64,000 nucleotides of DNA from Bradyrhizobium sp. AZCC 1610 (lineage in GTDB: Bacteria > Pseudomonadota > Alphaproteobacteria > Rhizobiales > Xanthobacteraceae): NCBI RefSeq assembly GCF_036924515.1, contig NZ_JAZHRR010000001.1:4745001-4809000 (forward strand). Direction: 5' to 3'. Shown here in pieces: positions 24,403-32,272 of this stretch. The notes below the pieces were generated by a model that saw nothing but the letters and a program-made list of their open reading frames with translations, was not told the DNA's origin and did no database searches. A program made the translations under genes and the position numbers. Within the stretch, counting starts at the first letter, position 1; each line of letters begins with the position of its first letter.

Positions 24403-25959
24403 GTGAAATTCAACTTCGATTATTACATCCTGGACACCGATCGTCGCGAGCTGCGCCATGGCGGCGAACTGGTGGCGATGCAGCCGCAAGTATTCGACTT
24501 GCTGGTTCACCTGTTGAAACACCGCGATCGCGTGGTCAGCCGGGATGATCTCATTGCGCTGGTGTGGAGAGGACGGATCGTCTCGGACTCGACGCTGGAC
24601 AGCCGGATCAACGCCGCTCGAAACGCGATCGGCGACAACGGCAAGGAACAGCGGCTCATTCGCACCATTCCCCGTAAGGGGATCCGCTTCGTCGGAGTCG
24701 TGAATGGGCCATGCGATGCACAGGCCGCGTCGCCGGTAGAAGCAGAACAACCTCGTTCGGTGTTAGCGCTGCCCAGCCAGCCGGCAATAGCCGTACTGCC
24801 GTTCGACAATATGAGCGGCGACCGCGAGCAGGAGTATTTTTCCGACGGGATCAGCGAGGACATCATCACTGCGCTGTCGAAATTGCGCTGGTTCTTCGTG
24901 ATCGCGCGCAACTCGTCGTTTACCTACAAAGGCAAGGCGGTGCACATGAGGCAGGTCGCCGCCGAGCTCGGCGTGCGCTACGTGGTCGAAGGCAGTGTTA
25001 GAAGGAGCGGCGATCGCGTCCGCATCACAGCGCAGCTCAATGACACCGCGACCGGCAGCCACATCTGGGCGGAGCATTACGACCGCGAGCTGATCGACGT
25101 ATTCGCCGTACAGGACGAGATCACCGACGCCATCGTCGCGGCGATCGAACCGCAGATTTACGCGGCTGAGAACTTTCGCAGCCGGCGCAAGCCGCCCAAT
25201 AGCGTGGACGCGTGGGACCTGGTGATGCGGGCGCTGTCGCATCACTGGCGGGTGACGCGGCCTGACAGCCTCGCCGCGCAGGCGTTGCTGGAACGCGCGA
25301 TTGCGATCGATCCGGGCTACGGCCAGGCGTTGGCCCTGTTCGCGACCAACCATATGTTCGGCGTGCATCTGGGCTGGACTGACCTTGCAACTGCGGCGCC
25401 CGCCGCCGAGCAAGCGGCATTGGCAGCCATTGCCGCCGATAGCGAGGATGCTTGGGCGCATACGGCGCTGGGCAGCGTGTATTTCTCCACGCGCCGGCTC
25501 GACCATTCGCTGGCCGAGTTCGAACTGGCGCTCCAGCTCAACCCGAATTTCTCGCTGGCGCAGGGGTACTATGCCCTGGCGCTGTCCTATACCGGCCGGT
25601 GGACGGATGCCTATGCGGCGACGCAACGCGCCATCCGCCAGAGCCCGCGCGATCCTTCTTCCGCGATCTATTACGGCGTTGCGGCCTACGCCCAGTTTGT
25701 CGGACGGAACTATCACCAAGCGATCGCTCTGGCGCGCGAGGCGACGCGTCAGCGCGGCGACCTCACCGGCGCCTATCGGGTGCTGACGGTCGCGGCCGGC
25801 ATGACCGGCCAGATCGAACTCGCCCGGACCGCGCTTCAGGAGCTGCGCCGGACCCAGCCCAATATTTCGCTTGCCTGGATCGCGACGCAGTTGCCCTGGA
25901 AGCTCGACGCCGATCGCGAGCATTACCTCGAAGGCTTTCGCCGCGCCGGGCTGGAATGA
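24403..25959 (+). CDS. CadC-type winged-helix regulator with TPR domain
   Basis: About 518 residues from GTG 24403 (VKFNFDYYILDTDRRELR); an in-frame TTG at 24373 is possible. The OmpR/CadC winged helix covers residues 1-95 (VAMQPQVFDLLVHLLKHRD, VSRDDLIALVW, STLDSRINAARNAIGD, IRTIPRKGIRFVG). Next comes a domain common in rhizobial adenylate-cyclase-like regulators (AIAVLPFDNMSGDREQEYFS, then GVRYVVEGSVRRSGDRVRI). From about 270 on there are several TPR-like repeats. No membrane helix is visible, unlike CadC itself. It is divergent from the methyltransferase-like gene and may regulate it; that is inference from position. Confidence 0.82.
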   Translation: MKFNFDYYILDTDRRELRHGGELVAMQPQVFDLLVHLLKHRDRVVSRDDLIALVWRGRIVSDSTLDSRINAARNAIGDNGKEQRLIRTIPRKGIRFVGVVNGPCDAQAASPVEAEQPRSVLALPSQPAIAVLPFDNMSGDREQEYFSDGISEDIITALSKLRWFFVIARNSSFTYKGKAVHMRQVAAELGVRYVVEGSVRRSGDRVRITAQLNDTATGSHIWAEHYDRELIDVFAVQDEITDAIVAAIEPQIYAAENFRSRRKPPNSVDAWDLVMRALSHHWRVTRPDSLAAQALLERAIAIDPGYGQALALFATNHMFGVHLGWTDLATAAPAAEQAALAAIAADSEDAWAHTALGSVYFSTRRLDHSLAEFELALQLNPNFSLAQGYYALALSYTGRWTDAYAATQRAIRQSPRDPSSAIYYGVAAYAQFVGRNYHQAIALAREATRQRGDLTGAYRVLTVAAGMTGQIELARTALQELRRTQPNISLAWIATQLPWKLDADREHYLEGFRRAGLE

Positions 25960-25980
25960 ACTGCGGCGACTGGTTCTGGA

Positions 25981-27033
25981 TTACTGCTGCTTTTCCCAGA
26001 ACGACAGCAATCCCTGCGAGGCCGAACCGCCGATCACACAGGGAATGCCGACCGCGACCTGCCCCAGCGCAGCCGCAGAGACACAACCGACCGCGACCGC
26101 GCCGACGCCGACCTGACCCCAGAAGCTGAGGTCGCGGCGGCTATCGGAGCCCTTGGTCTTGAGTTCATCCACGGCAGCGAGCGCATCCTTGCGCAGGGCT
26201 GCGATCTGCACCGTGTCCGCTGCCTCGACCACTTCGGCGAGCGGCGCCTTGACCGCCGCCGGTTGCCTTGCAAGTTCGTTGCGGAGATAGTTGCGCAAAC
26301 CGGCGTCGCGGATCGCGTAGCTTGCCAGCGTGTAGCGCGCCATGCTTCCGACCGTCAGTTTGTCGATCGTGTCGCGGCTCTTGCTCCACGGCAGCATCTG
26401 GATGATGCGCTGGATGGGTGCATGCGAGCCGGTCGCAAAATAGTAGCCCCACAGCGTATCCAGCAAATCCTGGTTGCTCGCGAATGTGAGCGTCGTGTTT
26501 AACTTGCGCTCGTCCTTGGCAAAGGGATTCTTGGTGAATGCTCCGCGCAGCTTGTCCATCACGCCGGGCTTCACCTCCTCCAGTGGGATGTCGGTCAAGG
26601 TCGGCAGCTTGCCCGCCAGGTAGCTGTCGATCATGACCCGCCGGCCCGGCATTCGTGGCGCAACCCGGCGCAGAACGTTTCTCCAGTCGGGCAGCCCCGA
26701 ATAGGCGATGGCACGGACGATCACCCATTCGTCTTCCGGTCGGACGGGAAAGAAACTGGCAATGAGCTGCTCGGCCTTGGCCGGGTTCGAGCCGATCGCA
26801 CCGGCGATAAAGCCGAGATAGATTCCGGCGTTCTCAGGTTCCTTGAACGTCTGCGAATGAAACAGTACGCGCACGGCTGCCGGGATATGGGCATAGTCCG
26901 GCTTGGCCCGGTAGTTATAGATCCATTGCTGGACCACGCCGAGCGAAGCGCGCGGATCGACCTCCGGCGTCTTCTCTGCGTGCGCCGGCTGAATCAGCAT
27001 GAACGCGGCGGCGACGAAAGCTGCATAACGCAT
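25981..27033 (-). CDS. Secreted hypothetical protein, ~350 residues
   Basis: Starts MRYAAFVAAAFMLIQPAHA, a clear signal peptide with cleavage after AHA. I took this ATG rather than one nine codons earlier. The mature part is mostly helical (FKEPENAGIYLGFIAGAIGS, EDEWVIVRAIAYSGLPDW, FASNQDLLDTLWGYYFATGS). A short hydrophobic stretch near the C-terminus (VGVGAVAVGCVSAAALGQVAVG) could be a glycine-zipper-like membrane hairpin. I do not recognise a family. It is divergent from the BamA-type gene and tail to tail with the TPR regulator. Confidence 0.75.
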   Translation of the reverse strand: MRYAAFVAAAFMLIQPAHAEKTPEVDPRASLGVVQQWIYNYRAKPDYAHIPAAVRVLFHSQTFKEPENAGIYLGFIAGAIGSNPAKAEQLIASFFPVRPEDEWVIVRAIAYSGLPDWRNVLRRVAPRMPGRRVMIDSYLAGKLPTLTDIPLEEVKPGVMDKLRGAFTKNPFAKDERKLNTTLTFASNQDLLDTLWGYYFATGSHAPIQRIIQMLPWSKSRDTIDKLTVGSMARYTLASYAIRDAGLRNYLRNELARQPAAVKAPLAEVVEAADTVQIAALRKDALAAVDELKTKGSDSRRDLSFWGQVGVGAVAVGCVSAAALGQVAVGIPCVIGGSASQGLLSFWEKQQ

Positions 27034-27269
27034 GTGATGCTCCTGCGAGCGCAGACGCATGCGCGGTCAGTGCGCGAACGTCCTGGGCTCTCTCGATGGC
27101 GAAGCATGAAGCGCGCATTGCGACAATTCTGAGAAAGTTCGCATTACGAGAAGACGTCCAAATTGTGGCGCATCACGAGAGCCTCGCCCGCAACTCACCT
27201 TATCCCAGACATTTTTTTGCCCCGCGCGGGCAATTCGATCTTAACCGATCAACAGGAGTCCGGCGGGAC

Positions 27270-29615
27270 GTGAGGATCAGACGCATCACGCTGCGCAACC
27301 GATCGTCCCGATCGGGGCTAGCTGCTTGCCGGCTAGCCGGCGCCCTCGGCTTGATTTTCGCGGCGTCTGCCGTCGCTCAATCCGCACCGCCATCACCGGG
27401 ATCGGTTATCGTCGAAGGGAATCGCCGCGTCGATGCCGAGACCGTACGCTCCTACTTCCACGCAGCGCCCGACGGGCATTTCGACGACGCCGCGCGTGAC
27501 GCGGCGTTGAAAGCGCTGATCGCAACGGGCCTGTTCGATAAGGTTTCGATCGAACGCGCCGGCGAGCGACTTGTAGTGCATCTGTCCGAAGCGCCCGTGC
27601 TCGACCGCGTCGCATTCGAAGGCAACAAGAAGGTCAAGGACACCGACCTTGCCGCTACCGTCGAATCCAAACCGCGCGGCTCGCTGCAACGCGCCGCCGT
27701 GCAGGCTGACGTCGGCCGCATCATCGAGTCGTATCGCCGTGTCGGCCGCACCGAGGTCAAGGTCGATCCGCAAATCATCGACCGCGGCAATGGCCGGGTC
27801 GATCTCATCTACGCCATAACGGAGGGAGCAAAAACCCCGGTGCGGCAGATCGACTTCACCGGCAACAAGGCCTTCGGCAAACGGCAGCTCAGCGCCGTGA
27901 TCAAGACCTCCGCCACCCATATGCTGAGTTTTCTAACCGGCGGTAACGTCTACGATCCCGACCGCGTCGCGCAAGACCAGGAACAGCTGCGCCTTTACTA
28001 CCGCAGCAAGGGTTATGCCGATGTCAGCGTCTCATCGGCAAAGACCGAGTATGATCCGGCGGCGAAGGGTTTTACGCTCAGCTTCGCAATCGATGAGGGC
28101 CCGCTCTATCACTTCCGGGAAGTCAGCGTCGCCTGCAACGTTCCGGGCATGGATTGCGACAAGCTTCGTGCCGTCCCTACCGCCCACCCGGGCGCCGTGT
28201 TCGACGGCAACGCCCTCGACAAGACCACCGAGCTTCTGGCCATCGAAATGGCAAAGCTCGGCTATCCCTTTGCCCAAGCGACCCCTCACCTCACGCGCGA
28301 TGCCGCCGCGCAACGCATCGACGTCGCCTTCGTGATCGATCAAGGGCCTCGCACCTATGTCGAGCGGATCGAGATCCATGGCAATACGCGCACCCGCGAT
28401 TACGTGATCCGGCGCGAATTCGACATCGCGGAAGGCGATCCCTACAACAAGACGCTGATAGACCGGGCCGAACGACGTTTGAAGAATTTGAACTACTTCA
28501 AGACGGTGAAGATATCGAACAGGCCGGGCTCGGCGCCGGATCATGTTATCCTCGATGTCGAGGCAGTTGACCAGGCGACCGGCGATTTCAACGTCGCCGG
28601 GGGTTACTCGACCACCGACGGCGCGCTCGTCGAGGTCAAGGTGGGCGAGCGCAATTTCTATGGCACGGGCAAGAACGTCCAGGCCGCCTTCACTTACGGC
28701 CAATATGCGCGTGGCATCAATCTGGCCGCGTCCGAACCCTATTTTCTCGGCACCAAGGTCGCGGCCGGCATCGAGCTTTTCGGCCGCCAGAACGACGCCA
28801 ATAGCTACCAATCCTATGGCAGCACGACCTATGGCGCGAGACTGCAGCTCGGTACGCCGATCAACGAGCAACTCGGCGTGCAGTGGCGTTACTCGATCTA
28901 CAATCAAAACATCACGCTTTCGCCGAACGCTTCGGGCCTGACGCCCTCGCTCGCCGTCCGGCAGGCGGCGGCCGCCGGTCCGACCTGGGTCTCCGCCCCC
29001 GGCAGTACGACAACCTACAGCACACTGGACAACACAAAGAGCCCGACCAGCGGAATCAGGTCGCAGCTCAGCCAGGATCTGGCGGGACTTGGCGGCGACG
29101 TAAAGTTTCTGAAGACCACGGAAGACGTCCGCTACTACAAATCGCTCAGTAGCGACCTGGTTGGCATGGTTCGCGCCCAGGGCGGCTACGTCACCGGTTG
29201 GGGTGGCCAGCAGGTGCCGCTGATGAACAATTTCTTCGGCGGCCCGACCATGGTGCGTGGATTTGCCCCCAACGGATTCGGCCCACGCGACCTGACGCCG
29301 GGCACCACGATGGATAATGTCGGCGGCAGCGCCTATTGGGCAACGACCGCCGAACTGCAGAGCGCGATCCCCGGCGTACCCAACGAATACGGGCTCAGGG
29401 CCACGGCCTTCGTCGATGCCGGCAGCGTATTCCGCTACAGCGGATCGACGGCATCGCTTCAGGTCGCCAACAAGAATGTCGTTCGCTCGTCGATCGGCGC
29501 AGGCCTGACCTGGGCCTCGCCGTTCGGCGCATTGACCGTCGACTACGCCGTTCCGCTGACCAAGGCTGCCTATGACGTGGTGCAGCCTCTGCGATTCAGC
29601 GCGGGAGGCTTTTGA
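27270..29615 (+). CDS. bamA: BamA-type outer membrane assembly protein (paralog)
   Basis: About 781 residues from GTG 27270 (AGGAG 12 bases upstream); the frame remains open further upstream but that part is not protein-like. A signal peptide (LAGALGLIFAASAVAQS) is followed by repeated POTRA domains with the usual GNxxxxD and LxxYYxxxGY patterns (FEGNKKVKDTDL, FTGNKAFGKRQL, LRLYYRSKGYADV, EIHGNTRTRDYVI). The C-terminal barrel contains the conserved VRGF motif (TMVRGFAPNGFGPRD) and ends in phenylalanine (SAGGF). BamA inserts beta-barrel proteins into the outer membrane. The usual partners rseP, lpxD and skp are absent here, so this is probably an accessory paralog. Confidence 0.88.
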   Translation: MRIRRITLRNRSSRSGLAACRLAGALGLIFAASAVAQSAPPSPGSVIVEGNRRVDAETVRSYFHAAPDGHFDDAARDAALKALIATGLFDKVSIERAGERLVVHLSEAPVLDRVAFEGNKKVKDTDLAATVESKPRGSLQRAAVQADVGRIIESYRRVGRTEVKVDPQIIDRGNGRVDLIYAITEGAKTPVRQIDFTGNKAFGKRQLSAVIKTSATHMLSFLTGGNVYDPDRVAQDQEQLRLYYRSKGYADVSVSSAKTEYDPAAKGFTLSFAIDEGPLYHFREVSVACNVPGMDCDKLRAVPTAHPGAVFDGNALDKTTELLAIEMAKLGYPFAQATPHLTRDAAAQRIDVAFVIDQGPRTYVERIEIHGNTRTRDYVIRREFDIAEGDPYNKTLIDRAERRLKNLNYFKTVKISNRPGSAPDHVILDVEAVDQATGDFNVAGGYSTTDGALVEVKVGERNFYGTGKNVQAAFTYGQYARGINLAASEPYFLGTKVAAGIELFGRQNDANSYQSYGSTTYGARLQLGTPINEQLGVQWRYSIYNQNITLSPNASGLTPSLAVRQAAAAGPTWVSAPGSTTTYSTLDNTKSPTSGIRSQLSQDLAGLGGDVKFLKTTEDVRYYKSLSSDLVGMVRAQGGYVTGWGGQQVPLMNNFFGGPTMVRGFAPNGFGPRDLTPGTTMDNVGGSAYWATTAELQSAIPGVPNEYGLRATAFVDAGSVFRYSGSTASLQVANKNVVRSSIGAGLTWASPFGALTVDYAVPLTKAAYDVVQPLRFSAGGF

Positions 29616-30171
29616 CGGGAACGGGATGCTCCGTCGCGAACCCATACAGCAGCGCCAGCCGGTCGAGGCATTCGCGGAATCGTCTTGAAAAATAGTCGCT
29701 CCAGCGTTTGGTACACAGGCCCCTTCGCTGGCCGATCTGCTCCATGGTCAGACCCTGGACCAGGACATCATGCACCAGCGCCGAGCCATCCGCGCCAAGC
29801 TCGCGTTCGGCCCGGTTCAACCGCAGCACGGCCTTGCGCTGGCCCTCGGTGATCGGTTCGCGGCTCTGCCCGCCATCGACATATTCCCGGGTCGGGTCGA
29901 CCGCGCGCGGTCCGCGCTCGGCCTTCTCCCAGTCGCTCTGGAACGCACGTCCGGCCTGATACTGCGCCTCGTCGATCTGGCGGTGGGAATGCAGGCGAGC
30001 GAGCGGATCGTTGCGGATAGAACGCAGGGCCACGATCTTATCACCCGGCTCCAACGCCAGGGGATTATCGACCTCGACGGTTGCAACTTCGGCCTTGCGT
30101 AACAAGTCGCGGGACCTTCGGTCATGCGCCTTGGCGGGATTGTGCGGCTTTCGGCGTTTGGCTCTCGGCAT
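29596..30171 (-). CDS. DUF6456-like protein, helix-turn-helix
   Basis: 191 residues. After a basic start (MPRAKRRKPHNPAKAHDRRS) the protein has DPLARLHSHRQIDEAQYQAG, AFQSDWEKAERGPRAVDP, and a helix-turn-helix-like end (VLVQGLTMEQIGQRRGLCTK, then FRECLDRLALLYGF). This order resembles DUF6456, found in alphaproteobacterial phage-type or replication-linked regulators (from memory). It overlaps the end of the BamA gene by 20 bases on the opposite strand and lies 63 bases downstream of the GcrA-like gene, so both are probably in one transcript. Confidence 0.65.
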   Translation of the reverse strand: MPRAKRRKPHNPAKAHDRRSRDLLRKAEVATVEVDNPLALEPGDKIVALRSIRNDPLARLHSHRQIDEAQYQAGRAFQSDWEKAERGPRAVDPTREYVDGGQSREPITEGQRKAVLRLNRAERELGADGSALVHDVLVQGLTMEQIGQRRGLCTKRWSDYFSRRFRECLDRLALLYGFATEHPVPVKSLPR

Positions 30172-30234
30172 CTGAGGGGCTCCTTGAAGCAGTGGAATTC
30201 GGTCGCGACCGGCAGCTCTATTCGGTTGCAGGCC

Positions 30235-30936
30235 CTATTCGATTGATGCGTCCGATATCTCGTCGCGCAGCAATTCCGACAATTCGTCCCGACGGCCGCA
30301 GCCCACCGGCTGAAGTCCGATCAGCGCACGCAGATGAGCGATGCGATGGCGGCGCGGTAGCGGTTTCAGCCTGTCGGCCACGCATGTAACAGCGGCGCTC
30401 TTCATGCCGCCACCACGCGCAGTGAAACGGTGCTCGCTCACCGCGCGTTCTGCGGGCACGATCAGATCGCGGCTCAGATGAAAATGCGGCGTGCAATAAC
30501 TCGAGCCCGGACGGCGCGGATGACCGCAGAAGGTGATGGCCTCGCCCTCTTCATCGCCGCCGTAGGGATAGCGGCAGTCGCCGCGCTCCAAGTCGATCAG
30601 GGAGAGATGTCGCGGTTCAAGCGGCACGCAGCGCAGCTTGACCGGCTTGATCGCTTTGAACACCGGCGTCGGCCAGGGAAGCGCAAGCGTCCTGAAATCG
30701 CTGGGACGGGGTTCAGCGATCTCATGCAGCTCGGCAGGCTTGGTGGGCATCGATGGTTGCTGGCGATCGTCCGGTCCCAGCCCCAGGCGCCGGGCGCGCC
30801 CGAGCGCAGCACTGCGAGAGTAGGAAGTATTGAATCGTGAATTGATCGCTCGCGTAGCCTCCGAAAAGGTCATGCCTTTGGCAATAAAGTCCCGCAGCGC
30901 GTCCGAGTGCTCGGGCGCCCAGTTCGACAGTTCCAT
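30235..30936 (-). CDS. GcrA-family cell-cycle regulator-like protein
   Basis: 233 residues. The N-terminal GcrA helix-turn-helix reads WAPEHSDALRDFIAKGMTFS through SRSAALGRARRLGLG. The C-terminal zinc-binding part has C121 in GDCRYPYG, then C137-G-H139 and C148-x2-H151 (TFCGHPRRPGSSYCTPHF). In Caulobacter GcrA works with sigma70 at methylated promoters; genomes often also hold shorter or phage-borne paralogs. This copy is longer at its C-terminus than GcrA. It is divergent from the S24 regulator, with operator-like palindromes between them, so it is probably repressed by that protein. Confidence 0.82.
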   Translation of the reverse strand: MELSNWAPEHSDALRDFIAKGMTFSEATRAINSRFNTSYSRSAALGRARRLGLGPDDRQQPSMPTKPAELHEIAEPRPSDFRTLALPWPTPVFKAIKPVKLRCVPLEPRHLSLIDLERGDCRYPYGGDEEGEAITFCGHPRRPGSSYCTPHFHLSRDLIVPAERAVSEHRFTARGGGMKSAAVTCVADRLKPLPRRHRIAHLRALIGLQPVGCGRRDELSELLRDEISDASIE

Positions 30937-30981
30937 TTGTTGTCCTTGCTCTTGTCAACGCCGCCCGACGCCGGCAATCAA

Positions 30982-31056
30982 TTTCTGATATTCCGAAATG
31001 AAAGTCAAGCTTGATTTCGGATAATCGGAACTGCTATCGTTTCCGAAATTCGGAAA
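30982..31056. promoter_or_regulatory. Operator/promoter region between GcrA-like and S24 genes
   Basis: A perfect 17-base palindrome, TTTCCGAAATTCGGAAA, lies at 31040-31056, 9 bases before the S24 start. Related sites are TTTCTGATATTCCGAAA at 30982-30998 (14 of 17 equal) and TTTCGGATAATCGGAAC at 31015-31031 (13 of 17). A possible plus promoter is TTGATT (31011) with TATCGT (31035), so the perfect site would sit at the transcript start. On the minus strand TTGACT (31008-31003) faces the GcrA-like gene with the 30982 site over its -10 area. The design suits a LexA/CI-like repressor acting on itself and its neighbour. Confidence 0.7.
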
Positions 31057-31065
31057 GGTCTGACC

Positions 31066-31704
31066 ATGCTGGACATCAGGTTGATCGAACGGGGCCTGGA
31101 GAAGCCGGGCAAGACCAAGGGTGGATTGGCGACGGCAATGGGCGTTCGCCCCGGCGCGGTTTCCGAGATCCTGTCCGGAATACGCCTGATCAAGGCGTCC
31201 GAAATCGCGCCGATCATCGACTATCTCGAACTGAACTCGGTGCCGATCATGGGCCGCGTCGGCGCTGGCGCCTCGATCGAGCCTGAGCATGAGCAGGTGC
31301 CGCCGGAAGGCCTCGGCGAGGTCGAACTGCCCTTCCCGATCGCCGAAGAGACCATCGCCTTCGAGGTCTCCGGCGATTCCATGCTGCCGAAGTACGAGAA
31401 TGGCGATATTATTGTGGTCTATCGCGAGCAGCGCCATCCGCTGTCGAGCTTCTATGGCGAGGAAGCTGCAGTCCGCCTGAAGACCGGTGAGCGTTATCTG
31501 AAGACGATCGAGAGGGGAAAATCTCAGACCTCGGTCAACCTCACGAGTTTCAATGCCAAGCCGATCACCGGCGTAAAGCTGGAATGGATCGGGGAGATCT
31601 GCGTCACCCTGCCCAGGGGCCAGATCGAACGATTGCGTAACAAGGCGGCAGCCCGGGTTCGCAAGGCGACAAGGACTGCGGGCGGCCGCACGCCGGACAA
31701 ATAG
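31066..31704 (+). CDS. LexA/CI-like S24-peptidase transcriptional regulator
   Basis: 212 residues. A Cro/CI-type helix-turn-helix occupies about 16-50 (KTKGGLATAMGVRPGAVSEI). A serine-peptidase S24 domain follows, with S105 in VSGDSMLPKYENGD and K146 in GERYLKTIERG as the Ser-Lys pair. A possible self-cleavage site is A67-G68 (GRVGAGAS). This is the architecture of LexA and lambda CI, which repress genes until cleavage after DNA damage. The tail is basic (KAAARVRKATRTAGG). It probably controls itself, the divergent GcrA-like gene and the gene at 31877 through the shared sites. Confidence 0.88.
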   Translation: MLDIRLIERGLEKPGKTKGGLATAMGVRPGAVSEILSGIRLIKASEIAPIIDYLELNSVPIMGRVGAGASIEPEHEQVPPEGLGEVELPFPIAEETIAFEVSGDSMLPKYENGDIIVVYREQRHPLSSFYGEEAAVRLKTGERYLKTIERGKSQTSVNLTSFNAKPITGVKLEWIGEICVTLPRGQIERLRNKAAARVRKATRTAGGRTPDK

Positions 31705-31787
31705 GATCACCGTTGCGATTTCCGAATCGGCTGATTCTATCGATGTCCGCGACTGCCTTGCCGTCCCCTCGCGGCCGACACTTCTGT

Positions 31788-31832
31788 TTTTCCGAATTTT
31801 TACTTGACCAATTTCCGTTTTTCAGAAATACT
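31788..31832 (+). promoter_or_regulatory. Promoter with S24-type operator before the 91-residue gene
   Basis: TTGACC at 31804-31809 and AATACT 17 bases later form a good promoter. TTTCCGTTTTTCAGAAA at 31812-31828 fills the spacer and matches 13 of 17 positions of the perfect site at 31040. A further half site, TTTCCGAA, lies just upstream near 31789. Repressor binding here would block RNA polymerase directly. Confidence 0.6.
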
Positions 31833-31876
31833 GACATCGTCGATACCGACGCACGGGATGAGGTCAGATCGCCAGC

Positions 31877-32152
31877 ATGCAATATTTCGTCGTGATGATC
31901 GACTACGGCCGTCGCGGTCGCGAGGCCATCGTCGACCCGGAAATCACAAGGCGCGAGGTCATCTCCCGGGTCGCGTCGGGTGAATACAGGAATATCAGCT
32001 TCATCCATGAAATCGCGGATTGCTCGGTCGAGGATATCACCGCCGAGATTCTCAGCGAGGCCGCCCTGCCCGAGATCGGTGCGACGGGCGCCGATCTGCA
32101 AGCCAACTGTTTCGACCATATCCGCGATCTTCGCAAGCACGAGAGAGCGTGA
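31877..32152 (+). CDS. Small hypothetical protein under S24-type control
   Basis: 91 residues, soluble: MQYFVVMIDYGRRGREAIVD, then EVISRVASGEYRNISFIHEI, VEDITAEILSEAALPEI. Short proteins of this type are found in rhizobial prophage-like regions and chromosomes, with no known role (from memory). The operator-like promoter in front and the S24 gene upstream suggest induction under the same signal as the GcrA-like gene. Confidence 0.7.
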   Translation: MQYFVVMIDYGRRGREAIVDPEITRREVISRVASGEYRNISFIHEIADCSVEDITAEILSEAALPEIGATGADLQANCFDHIRDLRKHERA

Positions 32153-32272
32153 TCGCGTTCGGTCACTCTATTCCCTCAAAACATTGTGATTGTTGGGCGG
32201 GCTTTAATCGCCGACAACTTGCTTAATTATTCTTCACGCAAAGTCTATTCCGGCTGAGCGGACGGTCGCGTT

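Noticed and set aside
24763..25923. 386-codon frame antisense to the TPR regulator
   Set aside because: It is a high-GC shadow of a well-supported gene; its composition is arginine- and histidine-rich with no family motif.
28032..29645. 537-codon frame antisense to the BamA-type gene
   Set aside because: Shadow frame of a gene with clear POTRA and barrel motifs; no motif of its own.
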